DNA of 64,000 nucleotides, taken from assembly GCF_023159225.1 (NCBI RefSeq), contig NC_063161.1, positions 119,822,958-119,886,957 of the forward strand. Direction: 5' to 3'. A program made the position numbers and the translations under genes. Source of the stretch: Perognathus longimembris pacificus. Taxonomy: Eukaryota > Chordata > Mammalia > Rodentia > Heteromyidae. Numbering within the stretch: the stretch's first letter is position 1; each line of letters opens with the position of its first letter. Under the pieces are notes generated by a model. It worked only from the letters and a program-made list of their open reading frames with translations. It was not told the DNA's origin and did no database searches. Of this stretch, positions 33,626 through 44,965 are shown one piece after another.

Positions 33626-33826
33626 TTGCGTGTGTATATGTGTGTGTGTGTGTGTGCTAGTCCTGGGGTTTGAACTCAGTACCTGGGCACTGTTCCTGAA
33701 ATTCTTTTTCCTTGACACCAGTGCTCTGCCACAGTATCACTTCTGGCCCTGGCTTGGAAACACAATTCTCCGATCTCAGCCTCCTGAGTAGCTTGGATTA
33801 CAGGTGTGAGCCACCAGTGCCTGGCT
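33626..33826 (-). repeat. (TG)n plus internally deleted 7SL-like + Geo SINE
   Basis: A TG repeat (33628-33656) abuts an antisense SINE: the Geo end (GGTTTGAACTCAGTACCTGG), then a junction to 7SL-like sequence (TCTCCGATCTCAGCCTCCTG... GTGTGAGCCACCAGTGCC). The linker and adjacent part are missing. Confidence 0.82.
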
Positions 33827-33857
33827 TGTGTGCATGTGCTTATTTTATTTTTTTTTT

Positions 33858-34051
33858 TGGCCAGTCCTGGGCCTTGGACTCAGGGCCTGAGCACTGTCCC
33901 TGGCTTCTTCCCGCTCAAGGCTAGCACTCCGCCACTTGAGCCACAGCGCCGCTTCTGGCCGTTTTCTGTATATGTGGTGCTGGGGAATCGAACCTAGGGC
34001 CTCGTGTATCCGAGGCAGGCACTCTTGCCACTAGGCTATATCCCCAGCCCC
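33858..34051 (-). repeat. IDL-Geo SINE (subfamily A)
   Basis: The minus strand begins GGGGCTGGGGATATAGCCTA and carries the diagnostic GGATACACGAGGCCCTAGG. A TGTGCTTATTTT-type repeat on both sides fits a TSD. It is nearly identical to the copy at 25292-25498. Confidence 0.96.
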
Positions 34052-34066
34052 TTGTGCTTATTTTTT

Positions 34067-35712
34067 TGTGAGTGCCTATATATGGTAGGTTGAGGATGAG
34101 GGCATCTAGCACAACTGACACACTAAAATTTAAGGAACATTCTGGTGAGTTCCTTGCAGCCGAACAGCTCAGTTCCCCCAGTGAACTCAAGGATGCTCCA
34201 GCGATCTGAAGGAAACCAAATGGAAAAAAGGAAGAAAAGAAGAGACCAAGCAAGCTCTTTGAGGTCCCCGTGTGTCTGATGTGTTCCACTGTGAGAAGCT
34301 CATGGACATGTGAGGGCCACCAAATCAAGCAATGATGAAGTGTTCCTTGTATACCCAGCACCACAGTGTAAGTGTAGACTTCTACACCCAGCACCATTGA
34401 CTGAAGTTCATTCAACTCATTCACCCAACCCTCAAAGCAAATTGCAGGGGGAGGCAACAGAACACCAGGAGGAGAAAAAGCTTTCCTATGGGAACAAAGC
34501 ATTAAAAAAAATGCCCTAAAAACTTTAGGAAAGGAAGGTTCAAGCAACCACAGAATGTTTTGAAAGGAGTTTGCTTGTGCAGGGTGGATGTCTGCAACTC
34601 ATTGTGCAAATATCCTTTTAAGCTAAAATGTGAAGTTAACTGTAAATGAAGTGACACCTCGTAAAACCAAGGACTTCCATGATGTCTAAGGCCCACCCAG
34701 TCTAGGTTACTGTCCTTTGTATTTTCTAAGATTCTTGAACTGTTTAGCTTTGTATTTACAGAGGCTTATTTGCCCTCTTGGTGTTGCCTTTGTGTATTTA
34801 GTTGTTTTCTCTTTTTCAGTGGAGGGCAGCCCATGACTGTAGATATGATTGAATAGATGAGAGTTCAAAAAGCCATTGATGAAAAGGTTTATATATTATT
34901 TGAAGTTGCAAAGGGGAGAAGAACTGAAAAATAATAATATAAATGTAAAACACTAGGGGGAGGAAGAAGTTTAGAATAAATAAGCTAAATCCTCCCCTTC
35001 TCGTATTAAGGTGTCTAGCGATATTATCTCTAGTTGATAGATGGAGAAAAAGAGGTTAAGCCTCTTATCAAGATTTATGGGGGTAACTTCTAAAAGAACC
35101 AAAAAACAAACAGTTGAAAGAAGTTGAATCTGGGGAGTAGGGTGGAGCTCAGAGGCAGCTGCTTAGCCCCTTGAGTTCATTTCCCACTTATGTGTTCCCA
35201 CACATATGTATTACTTCAGGATTCTTTTTTAAGCAAAAGACAAATAAAAGAAAGGAAAACATAGTAGGAACATAAAATTAAGAATTAGGTTTGAAAACAC
35301 TCCCATTGACTTAAACATTTGCTACATCCAGGGCACACATTTGGTTTTGAGCGGTATAAGAGCAATTGGAAAAAGGACCCTCCATCAGTCCACTCATGAT
35401 ATTCACAAGGTGAAAATGGACCAATTCCTTGGGAGAACTTTGGCTCTTCCATTTCTATTGACATATCATAGTGGATTTTCTTCTGAAGGTGTTTTCATAG
35501 TAGACATGATTGTGATATATCCTCAAGACGATTTTTGAAATGTGTAAAATAAAGCTTTTATGCTTTGTTCCCCTGTAGAGTGGGTATCAACCCAGGTTTG
35601 CTGGTGACACATACCAGGGCAAATTAGTTTTATGGGAACTTAGCTTCCAGTTTGACCTAGTGAAGATTTTTACAATATTTAAAAAAAATCAATATAGTTA
35701 TGTCATTGTAGA
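34067..35712. other. Unassigned DNA with a weak MIR trace
   Basis: No gene is recognised. A GATGGAGAAAAAGAGGTTAAG block at 35037-35060 resembles antisense MIR. The 208-codon minus-strand frame ending at 33921 runs through the SINE and is not a gene. Confidence 0.45.
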
Positions 35713-35932
35713 GGTGTCATCAGGTGCTGGTGGCTCACACCTGTAATCTTAGCTATGTAGGAGGCTGAGATCTGTCAGCCCAGTCAAGAAGGTCTGGGAG
35801 ACTCTTCTCTCCAATTAACCACCAAAAACCCAGAAGTAGAGCTATGGCTTAAGTGATAGAGCAACAGCTTTGAGCACAAAAGCTCAGGGAACATGCACAG
35901 GCCCCAAGTTCAAGCCCAAGGACTGGAACACA
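35713..35932 (+). repeat. 7SL-like + Geo SINE
   Basis: It starts GGTGCTGGTGGCTCACACCT, has a ~15-base internal deletion after CTGAGATCTG, then the CCAATTAACC linker and a diverged Geo arm ending at GTTCAAGCCCAAGGACTGG. Confidence 0.88.
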
Positions 35933-36212
35933 AAATAATGAAAACTCATTATCTCCAAACTGGGCTATTGGAAATGATTGGTTTATAGTGAGCCCTAAAG
36001 TATATTTTCTAAGGAAAACTTAAATTACTGCTAATCAATGTCCACTTAGAAAAAATACCCATATATTCTAACCAGCAATCAAGTCAAGAGCTATTTCATA
36101 TTCGCATCTCCATAAACATAAATTGCTGCTACACATACAATTATACTTATGCCAATCTCTGAACACTGGAGCTGTGTTCCTCTGCTGTGGTCAGGATGAA
36201 TAGATTGGACTA

Positions 36213-36418
36213 GGGCTGGGAATATGGCCTAGTGGCAAGAACGCTTGCCTCCTACACATGAAGCTCTCGGTTCCATTCCCCAGCACCACATATATGGAAA
36301 ACGGCCAGAAGGGGCGCTATGGCTCACGTAAGAGAGTGCTAGCCTTGAGCGGGAAGAAGCCAGGGACAGTGCTCAGGCCCTGAGTCCAAGGCCCAGGACT
36401 GCCCCCCACCCAAAAAAA
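36213..36418 (+). repeat. IDL-Geo SINE (subfamily B)
   Basis: It starts GGGCTGGGAATATGGCCTA and carries the subfamily B marks CCTACACATGAAGCTCTCGG and AGAAGGGGCGCTATGGC. The 15-base TSD GAATAGATTGGACTA is exact at 36198-36212 and 36419-36433. Confidence 0.97.
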
Positions 36419-36740
36419 GAATAGATTGGACTAAGTCTTATAAGTGAAATGTTGGATTTCTGGTACTTAAACAATTAAGAAACATTGATCAGAAATCTGG
36501 ATTTAAATTTCATTATTCTATTATCAAAATACAATATGTCTATTGAAAATAAAAATCAATGAGAAGATGACAAACAATTTCAAGTAACACTACTATCTAA
36601 TGAGTATTTATATGTACAGATTACAAGATGAAATAGCACTGTATGTGGAATCTTATTTCCTATAGCACACAGTATACTGTGCCCTGAGAGTATCAGTAGA
36701 TAATCTTGCAAAATATCTTTTAAAAAATTCTATATAAAAC

Positions 36741-36987
36741 CAGGCACTGGTGGCTCACACATATAATCCTAGCTATTCGGGAGGCTAAGATCTGAGGATC
36801 GTGGTTTGAAGCCAGCCTGGGCAGGAAAGTCCATGAGACTCTTATTACCAATAAACCACTCAGAAAAAGCCAGAAGTGGCAAAGCGGCTCAAGTGGCAGA
36901 GTGCTAGCCTTGAGCACAAAGAGGCTCAGGGACAGGGCCCGGGCCCTGAATTCAAATCCCAGGACCAGCAAAAAAAAAAAAAAAAAA
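36741..36987 (+). repeat. 7SL-like + Geo SINE, well preserved
   Basis: CAGGCACTGGTGGCTCACAC starts the 7SL-like arm, which includes GGGCAGGAAAGTCCATGAGA. The Geo arm (AGTGGCAAAGCGGCTCAAGT... CCAGGACCAGC) ends in a ~22-base A-run. A near-perfect TSD AATTCTATATAAA / AATTCTGTATAAA flanks it. This is the best template for the family in the window. Confidence 0.93.
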
Positions 36988-37004
36988 AAAAATTCTGTAT
37001 AAAG

Positions 37005-37536
37005 CCATTGATTTAGTATGTATTTAGTTTGCTTTGCCATTGTCTATTGTTAAATATACATTAAAAACATGACATAGAAACTCTAGTTTAAAGGTTGAAC
37101 TCTTAGGCTCTTTAACATGCTATCATCCAAAAGAAAAATATATAAAAATGAATGTGAGATTCTAAACAGAATAGAAATACTTTCAAATAAATATATGTTT
37201 TATTATCAAGTAAGTGATTTGTTTAGGCACAGTTTTAAAGTTTCCTCTTAATATCTCAGTACTTTGACATTTTCTGTTTTGAGAGAAATTTTATGGTGAT
37301 AGAGTATAGTTTATTGAAAAATTTAAAGTTACTGAGTATAGACCCTGAAATAATTTCAATCTGCTTCATATTTTTTTAAAATGTTTTTGGTTAGGGAAAA
37401 CATTAAGGTTACCCAGATCTATAAGTCTTTGGTTCTCTTTCCCATATCTTAAGATGACTAGGCAATATATCTGCCACTAGTGGTTAAACCTTCAGTACCA
37501 GAGTTCTGAAATTTTTCTATGGGTCTTTGGTGTGTT
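37005..37536. other. Unassigned AT-rich DNA
   Basis: No gene or repeat is recognised. It ends at the TSD of the next L1. Confidence 0.4.
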
Positions 37537-37550
37537 ATAAGTTGGGCTGA

Positions 37551-38429
37551 TTATCTTGTGAGTGCCCTGCAGACGCTCTGCAGTTTGATGCAGTCCCATT
37601 TATCCAACCTTTCTTTGATTTGTAGCCTTTCTGGGTCTTTGTTAAGGAAGTTCCGTCATGTGCCAAGGAGCCCAAGTGTTTCTCCTACTCCTTCCTTTAG
37701 TGTTTTCAGGGTGTCTGTTTTGATTTCGAGGTCTTTAATCCATTTGGAATTGATTTTGGTGCAGGGTAATATATAAGGATCTACTTTTAGTTTGTTGCAT
37801 GTGTTGAACCAGTTTTGCCAGCACCATTTGTTAAAGAGGCTATGTTTCTTCCAAACATTTGTTTTAGCTCCTTTATCAAAGATTAAGTAGGCATAGTTCT
37901 GTGGGTTCATTTCTGGGTCTTCAATTCTGTTCCATTGGTCTTCAGGCCTGTTCCGGTGCCAATAGCAAGCTGTTTTTCTTACTATAGCTTTATAATACAG
38001 CTTGAAGTTGGGTATTGTAATTCCTCCAGCACTGTTCTTTCTGCTTAGGATTGTTTTTGCTATTCTAGGTCTTTTATTGTTCCATATGAATTTCTGGATT
38101 GCTTCCTCTATTTCATTAAAAAAATGGTGTTGGGATATTAATGGATATTCCATTGAATTTGTAGATAGCCTTTGGCAATATTGCCATTTTGATTATATTA
38201 ATCCTCCCAATCCAGGAGCATGGGAGATTTCATTTTTCAAGCTTTTAAAGTTCTCATCAAAGAGGTCTTTCCCTTCTTTGGTTAAGGTTATTCCTAGGTA
38301 TTTTATGTTTTTGGGGGCTATTGCAAAAGGAGTGGTTTCCTGATTTCAGCCTCAGTCTTCGGGTCGTTAGCATAGAGAAAGGCCGTTGATTTTTGAGGGT
38401 TTATTTTATATCCTGCAACTTTGCCAAAG
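37551..38429 (-). pseudogene. L1 ORF2 reverse-transcriptase piece, inverted
   Basis: Minus-strand frames run from [19 protein letters not shown] through [19 protein letters not shown] to TGTW-like and DKWDC-like ends. The catalytic FADD motif is upstream of the truncation and absent. A one-base shift near 38340 and a short deletion near 38225 break the frame. Confidence 0.9.
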
Positions 38430-39390
38430 ATAAACAGAAAGCCCACAGACTGGGAGAAGATCTTTACTGACCATACAACGGACAAAGGCCTCATATTTAA
38501 AATATATTCAGAACTAAAAAAATTACCTTCCTCCAAAACAAAACCGCAAAGAACCAATAGCCTCCTCATCAAGTGGGCTAAAGACTTACAAAGAGACTTC
38601 TCTGATGAGGAAATGAAAATGGCCAAGAGACATATGAAAAAGTGCTCTACATCACTGGCCATGAAAGAAATGCAAATCAAAACGACATTGAGATTCCATC
38701 TCACCCCAGTAAGAATGTCCTATATCAAGAAAACTAACAATAACAATTGTTGGAGGGGATGTGGCCAAAAGGGAACCCTTCTTCATTGTTGGTGGGAATG
38801 TAAACTGGTTCAGCCACTCTGGCAAGCAGTATGGAGATTCCTCAGAAGGCTAAATATAGAACTCCCCTATGACCCAGCAACCCCACTTTTGGGTATCTAT
38901 CAAAAAAACCACAAACAAAATCACAGTAATGCCACCAGCACAACAATGTTCATCACAGTGCAATTTGTCATAGCTAGAATCTGGAACCAACCCAGATGCC
39001 CCTCAGTAGATGAATGGATCAGGAAAATGTGGTACATATACACAATGGAATTTTATGCCTCTATCAGAAAGAATGACATTGCCCCATTTGTAAGGAAATG
39101 GAAGGACTTAAAAAAAAAAGGGCTGAGAACATGGCCTAGTGGCAAGAGTGCTTGCCTCCTACACATGAAGCTCTCGGTTCGATTCCCCAGCACCACATAT
39201 ATGGAAAACGGCCAGAAGGGGCGCTGTGGCTCAGGTGGCAGAGTGCCAGCCTTGAGTGGGAAGAAGCCAGGGACAGTGCTCAGGCCCTGAGTCCAAGGCC
39301 CAGGACTGGCCAAAAAAAAAAAAAAAAATTATACTAAGTGAAGTGAGCCAGACCCAAAGAAACATGGACTCTATTGGGAATAATAAGCAC
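38430..39390 (+). pseudogene. L1 ORF2 C-terminal piece, cut by a SINE
   Basis: The plus-strand frame starts INRKPTDWEKIF, includes the Cys-rich [18 protein letters not shown] block and [19 protein letters not shown], and reads into the IDL-Geo SINE at 39119. The ORF2 end resumes at about 39330. The SINE gives the apparent 289-codon frame a foreign tail. Confidence 0.93.
39119..39320 (+). repeat. IDL-Geo SINE (subfamily B) inside L1
   Basis: It carries the subfamily B marks CCTACACATGAAGCTCTCGG and AGAAGGGGCGCTGTGGC and ends in a 16-base A-run. It interrupts L1 sequence that in other copies reads GGACTTGGAAAAAATTATAC, so it is younger than its host L1. Confidence 0.96.
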
Positions 39391-40033
39391 AGGTTTAGGC
39401 AAGTCACAGCAGAGGATCACAAGAGCCCAATAGCTATACCCTTATGATCACATAAGATGATGCTAAGTGAAATGAACTCCATGTTATGGAAACGATTGTT
39501 ATATCACTGTTGTAACTTCTTTCAATGTCCCATGTGTATCTGTAGCTTCTACTATTGATGATGTTCTTGTATCACCTTCCTGTGGTTGTATCTACACTAT
39601 CTCTGTAATCTTATCTGAGTATATTGGAAACCATCTATACTGGTATTAGAACTAGCAAATTGAAAGGGAATACGAAAATCAAGAAACACAGGGTAAAAAA
39701 AAGACAAAAAACTACAAAAGCAATACTTGCAAAACTGTTTGGTCTAAGTGAACTGAACACCTCATGGGTGGAAAGGAAAAGGGGTAGGAGTTAGGGGGGA
39801 ATGAGGGACGATGTAACAAACAGTACAAGTAATATATCCAATGCCTAAGGTATGAAACTGTAATCTCTCTGTACATCAGTTTGCTAATAAAAATTTGAAA
39901 AAAAAATAAGTTGGGCTGAGATGTTTATGTGGCTAAAATTCAATAATGTCTGTATTTTCCAAACTTCCAGGTAAAAGGTTATGAGGTAGCATTTTCTCAT
40001 TTTATTTTATTTAATTTTTGTTTTGTTTTGTTT

Positions 40034-40229
40034 TTTTGCCAGTCCTGGGGCTTGGACTCAGGGCCTGAGCACTGTCCCTGGCTTCTTTTTGCTCAAGGCT
40101 AGCACTCTGCCACTTGAGCCACAGCGCCACTTCTGGCCATTTTCTGTATATGTGGTGCTGGGGAATTAAACCTAGGGCCTCATGTATATGAGGCAAGCAC
40201 TCTTGCCACTAGGCCATATCCCCAGCCCC
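40034..40229 (-). repeat. IDL-Geo SINE (subfamily C)
   Basis: The minus strand starts GGGGCTGGGGATATGGCCTA and has ATACATGAGGCCCTAGG; the Geo arm is intact. The T-rich left flank is the A-tail. Confidence 0.95.
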
Positions 40230-40647
40230 CTCCTTGAGAATACTTAAGGGGAAAAAGTTGAAACAGGCAATGAATGAATAAAGGTAGGAAACAGAAAGTT
40301 TGATAACGAAACTCCTGTGTGGAGTTTTGCTACCTTTACCATTTTCTCCATTTGGTATCACTATTTATGACAAACATCTAAGAGAAAGAGGTGGGTGATA
40401 CCTTTCTTTTAGGAATTTTGTTTCTGGATTCTAGCAAATGGAACTGAGTATGTCAATTCATCCTGGTGTTCTGTAACAAGTGCTGTACACCCACATGCTC
40501 CACCCTTTCTACACCTGAGACCTAAGCGTAGGTAGAACATCATCTGCCCCTACCCCAGTCAGGGAATTACAGCTCTGCTTACAATTCATGACTTCTCCCA
40601 AAGCCCTTCTCCAGAAACTCCCAAATACTCTGATAAAAGTGATTCCA

Positions 40648-40851
40648 GGGCTGGGAATATGGCCTAGTGGCAAGAGTGCTTGCCTCGTATACATGAAGCC
40701 CTGGGTTCGATTCCCCAGCACCACATATATAGAAAACGACCAGAAGTGGCACTGTGGCTCAAGTGGCAGAGTGCTAGCCTTGAGCAAAAAGAAGCCAGGG
40801 ACAGTGCTCAGGCCCTGAGTCCAAGCCCCAGGACTGGCAAAAAAAAAAAAA
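40648..40851 (+). repeat. IDL-Geo SINE (subfamily C)
   Basis: It starts GGGCTGGGAATATGGCCTA with CGTATACATGAAGCCCTGGG and a Geo arm, then a long A-tail. The 13-base TSD AAAAGTGATTCCA is exact at 40635-40647 and 40852-40864. Confidence 0.97.
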
Positions 40852-41207
40852 AAAAGTGATTCCAACTCTTGTCAGCATTTTACAGTGGCACATTTCTTTT
40901 CTCCACCCCAGGCTTCAAAGGACAGAATGCTTTCCTATGTCATTGATCTCAGACCACTGGTTGCCAGGACTCCCCCCTCCTATTATACCTCCAGAAAAAA
41001 AAAAGTTTTAGCAGATGAGAGGCTTGTCCAAAGCTGCAAAGCTTTCAGAGTCACTCTGTATTGCTTTTCTAGGATTTTGCTTAGTTGCACACATCTGATA
41101 CCACTTGAGTATGGGGTTTGGGGAATAATACTCAGTGACAGGTGATCCTTGCATAGAGCCTTACAACCTGCCACATTAGTTAGAAGTAATAGTTGTGGCG
41201 TACTTTT

Positions 41208-41446
41208 TTTTTTTTTGCCAATCCTGTGGCTTGAACTCAGGGCCTGAGCACTGTCCCTGAGCCTCTTTGTGCTCAAGGCTAGCACTCTACCACTTGAACC
41301 ACAGCACCACTTCTGGCTTTTCTGGGGTAGTTTATTGGAGACAAAGAGTTTCATGGACTTTTCTGCCCAGGCTGGCTTAGAACTGCAATACTCAGATCTC
41401 AGCCTCCTGAGAGGCTAGGATTGTAGGTGTGAGCCACTGACTCTTG
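41208..41446 (-). repeat. 7SL-like + Geo SINE
   Basis: Antisense order on the plus strand: T-run, Geo end (GTGGCTTGAACTCAGGGCC), linker (GTTTATTGGAGACAAAGAG), 7SL-like arm (AGATCTCAGCCTCCTGAGAG... TAGGTGTGAGCCACTGA). A short GTACTTTT repeat on both sides may be a TSD. Confidence 0.9.
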
Positions 41447-41462
41447 GATTTGGAGTACTTTT

Positions 41463-42529
41463 AAAGACAAGACCAACTAAGTTTCCGAGGTCTGATTGCA
41501 CGTCATACATTAACCTAGTATTTACTCTGATCTTAAGCTCCTGTTTGTTCTGAGACCTTGGATAAGGTATACATACATTCTTCATTGGCACGTTTTGGGG
41601 GATGGATTAAATGAGTGCTTATATCTTTCCCAGCTCCAGTTTCTCTGACTGTGACCTCAATGCACACCCCAAAGCATGAGATGATAAACCTTACTTGTGT
41701 TTTCTACAAGTATTTTTCTGTGATTACTAAATTAAAAGTCTGTAGATTTACCTTCAAAGCACTGCTATCATAAGACTGTTCATTTCATCTCCACTCAAGG
41801 TGAGAAGTTGTGAAAACGGGAATTCATTTGGGATGGACCTTCTCACCCACAGTGTGCCTGCTCCCAGGGGTGTCCCTTCAGTGCACAATTCAAAGCATGG
41901 CCTGATGCACATACCAGTCCCAGAGTGGCTCTTTCTAAAGCCAAATGCCACTGACTGAAAATGGGAAAGCCTCTCTCATTTTTATTGTGTTTCTGGCCAT
42001 TCCAAGAGTCATTTCCTTTCCTTCCAGGGAGATAAAGAGACATATATTATGTGGGCAGAAGATGCTGTGTTCTGGTCAATAACGCAGGCCACAGAGGTCA
42101 ATGGCTTTAAGCCAAGCCTGGCTGAAAGCTGCCATAAATTATCAAAGGTGGGGGAGGAAGATTTAGAGACTGGTATATACATGCTGAGAGGAGGAAAGAC
42201 TAGGCATAAATGGCCTTCTCAAAAGGAACAGAATATCAGCCCTGTAAAATCCCACCACAGTCTATGAGACTCCCCAGAATGGGGAGAATTTTGCCCACCC
42301 AAGTTTTACTATGCAGCAGAGACAAATAAAATAAATCAGAAGATAAATTTCTGAGGGTAACCATTCCTTGAGACTGAAACTTGCACTCTTCTCTGATTTT
42401 TTTCAATTCATCAGCATCTTTAGTGTTGATGAACAGACCTCAGGCTGATGGCATAGCCCCAGATATCCTTCATCTTGTCCAGCCTTTACTTGTTTTGCTT
42501 TCTCAAACCATGCTTTAGACCCTGGGGTG
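41463..42529. other. Unassigned DNA
   Basis: No gene or repeat is recognised. Confidence 0.4.
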
Positions 42530-42640
42530 GGGGTGGAGGGGCAGAAAGGAAGAGGTAAAGGGAGAGGTAGATGATAGAGAGAAGAGAATGAGAACAATGT
42601 GTGTATAAGAGAAAGAGGAGAGAGAGGAGAGAAAGAAAGA

Positions 42641-42681
<41 letters not shown>

Positions 42682-42845
42682 AAGGAGAAAAGAGAGAGAG
42701 CAGAGAGGAGAATGAATGTGTATGTAGAAGAGTAGAGGAAAAGGTAGAGGAAGGGAGGGGAAGAGAGGGAAAGGAAGTGAAAGGGAGAAGAGGAAAGGAG
42801 AGTCAGTACGTAGGACTGAAGGAAGACAAAGAGAAAAAAAGGGTG
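42530..42845. repeat. Long purine-rich tract with (TA)n core
   Basis: About 300 bases of G/A-rich plus strand (AGAGAGGAGAGAAAG-type words) surround a pure TA run at 42643-42679. The frames read through it on the minus strand (167 and 132 codons) are low-complexity artefacts. Confidence 0.92.
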
Positions 42846-44611
42846 TGTTAAGAAAATGGGGATAGATTTCTCTCTTACAAGCACATCTGATTAAAATTCT
42901 TGTCATTTATTATTTCATATTTACCAGAAGCACATACTCAATGTTTTTATGAAAGTAGAGATTATTCAGGATGTTGTACCTAAGAAGATATATGCTTCCA
43001 TAAAGGTTTATTATCTATCTAGTGAAACACATGATAAAGATAGAAATTACTAACAAGGAGTCATAGCTAGAAAACTCAACCCCTCACTGGGATTTTGTGA
43101 GTTTGTATCTGGATACATATACATGGACAATAAGGACTTCCTCAAATGATAAAATATGAAAGTGTAGGGATTTTAAACAAAGAATAATTACCTTAGGAGT
43201 TTAAAAACTCATTCTCTATGTTTTATTTACTACTCCAGTCTCTACTTTGGTTGGCATTTTACAAGCCTGCATATATCCCCGAGTAATTTCCCATGCCTTA
43301 TACATATTTTATCTCATTTTGTCGACCCTCTGAGGAACTGAAACTCAGAGTAAGTATCTTGTTTAGGAATTTTCAGCAGTAGAATTTGGGAAAAGATAAC
43401 AGTAAACTATGATATTGCATTTGTAAGTGGCTGGCTCCCTGCTAAGCAGAGAATAAATATGTCCTCATGCCCATCCTCACCTCTTCCCCCTGCCCATGTC
43501 TCAGAGATGCACTACCTTGATCACTGGTTTTCTGCACATACAGGAAAACTGAAATGCCCTGAAACTGAAGTCAACTTTTGCAAAGTTCCATGAAGAGTCA
43601 CTGGCTGATTTGGGGTTTACATCCAGGTGACAGTGAGGCCACAGTTGCCCTAGCAAGGACTTGAGAACAAACTTTACTTTACATAGGCTGTGGGTACAGT
43701 TATACTAACTCCAAGAGAATGAAGGACTCTCTTATGGGAAAGGAAAACAACAGCTTAACATGATTAAATAATACAATGTGCTTTAAATGTAATCTGGTTA
43801 ACCCAATTGTCTTATCCATTGAGTATTTAAAAGAAAGATGATATTTATTACCAGTTCTCCAAACCTGTTCTAGGAAAATGGCATGTGCCTCAACAAAGCT
43901 CTACAGATTACCTGGGAAAATTCAGATGTAAGAGAGGATGAATTCTACTGTATACGCTTGAGCAGGGTAGGGAAATTTGAATGTTTATAGTATAGTTTAC
44001 TAGCACTGATAAGCCTAGAGAGAGCTAAAGTTGTAAATAAAATTCATTATCTCATCTACCAGTCAGATCCTAAAGTGATCAATGCTAAGCTTTCTAGAGA
44101 AATCTGGACATGAATCCCAGGACCTGAATTATAATTAAAATTGGAAACATCTCAGAAGCTGAAGAAATTACTGGTCATTTGCATGAGAGTCTTGGAATAC
44201 TGAAAAGCAAAGAAATGTTTAAGTGCTCTATCCACAGTTATGGTGTATTTTAAGTAATGACATTTACTTGATAGATCCTTTTTAACAATACCCCAAAATA
44301 AAATATATTACAAATGTGCTACTAAAAATAATTACAGTATATATAAAAATATTAATCTATTGTAATCCACTGAGGAATACTCCATTAATGAGATACTCAT
44401 TGAAGTTGTATGATGAATGCTTTCTTTTCCTGTATTAAAAAGAACAATTAAACTTGGTCTCACGTGTTCACTCCTAATTGCTTTCTACCCTGGATAATTT
44501 TATTCCAGAGTCTGCTGTTCTAGCTCTTTTTCATAACCTGCTCCCTGGAGGAAAGCTGGAAGAGGTAGGACTATTTATTTTCATTATATTTCTTAGGTCC
44601 TTTTCATTCAT
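42846..44611. other. Unassigned DNA with a MIR trace
   Basis: No gene is recognised. Around 43290-43400 a TTTATCTCATTTTGTCGACC then GGAACTGAAACTCAGAGTAA order resembles antisense MIR. Confidence 0.45.
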
Positions 44612-44655
44612 TCTCTCTCTCTCTCACTCTCTCTCTTTCTCTCTTTCTTTTTCCC
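44612..44655. repeat. (CT)n-rich stretch
   Basis: CTCTCTCTCT units with CACTCT and TTT interruptions. Confidence 0.85.
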
Positions 44656-44965
44656 CTACAGTTTCAGACATCTTTTTATTGTTTTACAGTATATACAGTA
44701 CTTGTGAACCCCAAAACTGTCCAAAATACACTATTACTTGTAAGCAAGAATCAAAAGAAAGCTTGGGAGTGCATTCCTGATTCTTCTCTGAAATTAAATA
44801 GAATACTTTATAGATAATTTTCTGCTGATATATGTGTATGATCTATATTTTGGTCGAGATTCGAGATTCTGAATGGCACTATTTCCCACAGTTTTGTCAG
44901 TATCTCAATTTTTTAAAAAGATACTTTAATTTAAGACAAAAAATTGTCCTATTCCAGTCACTAAT

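Larger units (their letters stand above)
37551..39905 (+). mobile_element. 5'-inverted L1 (type B) with nested SINE
   Basis: The 5' piece (37551-38429) is on the minus strand and holds the reverse-transcriptase thumb region. The 3' piece (38430-39905) is on the plus strand and holds the ORF2 C-terminus, type B 3' UTR and A-tail. The inner junction has 3-4 bases of shared sequence (AAAG). The 14-base TSD ATAAGTTGGGCTGA is exact at 37537-37550 and 39906-39919. An IDL-Geo SINE (39119-39320) later entered the 3' piece. The 5' piece carries a small deletion near 38225 and a frameshift. Confidence 0.96.

Noticed and set aside
33921..34547. 208-codon minus-strand frame
   Set aside because: Its 3' third is translated SINE and the rest has no domain, conserved motif or codon bias that I can see.
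38421..39290. 289-codon frame with an unusual C-terminus
   Set aside because: The last ~60 codons are translated IDL-Geo SINE inserted at 39119; the rest is L1 ORF2.
42403..42906. 167-codon minus-strand frame
   Set aside because: Low-complexity translation of the purine-rich tract and TA repeat.
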